A stretch of 22,155 bases of DNA from Marivita sp965656765 (GTDB taxonomy: Bacteria; Pseudomonadota; Alphaproteobacteria; Rhodobacterales; Rhodobacteraceae), in NCBI RefSeq assembly GCF_965656765.1, contig NZ_CBFHLV010000054.1, positions 1-22,155 of the forward strand, written 5' to 3'. The notes under the pieces were generated by a model. The model was not told the origin of the DNA and did no database searches. It saw only the letters and a program-made list of their open reading frames with translations. A program made the position numbers and the translations under genes. Below, piece by piece: positions 22,074 through 22,155 of this stretch. Position 1 is the first letter of the stretch. Each line of letters starts with the position of its first letter.

Positions 22074-22117
22074 GGGTCTGAACCAGACCGGGTTTACCGG
22101 AGAGCCAAAAGCTCGGA
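22074..22117. repeat. Cluster of short hairpins near the right edge
   Basis: GGTCTG-AAC-CAGACC (22075-22089) is a perfect 15-bp inverted repeat. It is followed by CCGG-GTTTA-CCGG (about 22088-22100) and GAGC-CAAAA-GCTC (about 22102-22114). Three small stems in tandem directly before a possible start codon may form a structured leader. I could not match it to a known riboswitch, signal recognition particle RNA or tmRNA. Confidence 0.35.
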
Positions 22118-22126
22118 AGGTAAGCT

Positions 22127-22155
22127 ATGGAAAAGGGAAACCCTGGGAACCGTTT
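22127..22155 (+). CDS. Possible start of a gene running off the window
   Basis: ATG at 22127 has GGAAGG (about 22115-22120) six bases upstream, a good ribosome site, and the frame stays open to the window edge, giving only MEKGNPGNR. The product cannot be identified from nine residues. It would be divergent from the dehalogenase gene, with the hairpin cluster as its leader. Confidence 0.35.

Noticed and set aside
22021..22126. Signal recognition particle RNA, tmRNA or riboswitch
   Set aside because: GGAAGG resembles part of the SRP RNA loop, but the surrounding asymmetric loop and partner stem are missing. No known riboswitch core is visible.

Overview
The window is GC-rich chromosomal DNA from an alphaproteobacterium, most likely a Rhodobacterales (roseobacter-type) species. 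The main reasons are the siroheme/sulfite gene order (uroporphyrinogen methyltransferase, DUF2849, CysI-like reductase, CysH) facing an Lrp/AsnC regulator, the SatD-like/DUF3307 pair, a four-helix membrane LytTR protein, and the character of the housekeeping proteins (TpiA, Tgt, Lon, SufT). This taxonomic call is an inference from gene content. No 16S sequence or species-specific marker is present. I see no integrase, transposase, phage gene, plasmid gene or CRISPR array.

Layout. Positions 1-3317 (minus strand) are an assimilatory sulfur operon, cobA/SUMT > DUF2849 > cysI-like > cysH (cut by the window edge). All three junctions are TGATG stop-start overlaps. It is divergent from an Lrp-type regulator (3467-3922), and the shared intergenic region holds a strong palindrome that could be its operator. 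Next comes tpiA with a cytochrome P450 20 bases downstream (both minus), a divergent IPNS-type 2OG-Fe(II) oxygenase, a small VOC protein, an A-type Fe-S carrier, the DUF3307/SatD-like pair (7858-9265), and sufT with a TfoX-N gene. A globin gene lies five bases upstream of a soluble, receptor-like methyl-accepting protein (10143-11287), and then a RimB-RimK type fusion. On the plus strand follow tgt, a His-rich exported protein, a 51-residue lysine-rich protein, lon with a structured leader and a clear terminator, and an HU-type protein with a long N-terminal tail.

The right quarter is tRNA-rich: tRNA-Val(CAC), a LysR regulator, tRNA-Val(UAC), a LytTR membrane regulator, two nearly identical tRNA-Asp(GUC) genes, and a hydrolase carrying the full residue set of fluoroacetate/haloacetate dehalogenases. 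The last 30 bases may begin another gene.

How the genes work together. The sulfur genes supply siroheme and reduce activated sulfate, then sulfite, to sulfide. SufT and the A-type carrier serve Fe-S assembly. The two least described units are the SatD-like/DUF3307 pair, where the soluble protein carries traces of a class III nucleotidyl cyclase core plus a C-terminal HTH and the partner is a membrane protein with conserved intramembrane His/Asp residues, and the globin plus receptor-like pair, which looks like a globin-coupled sensor split into two proteins.
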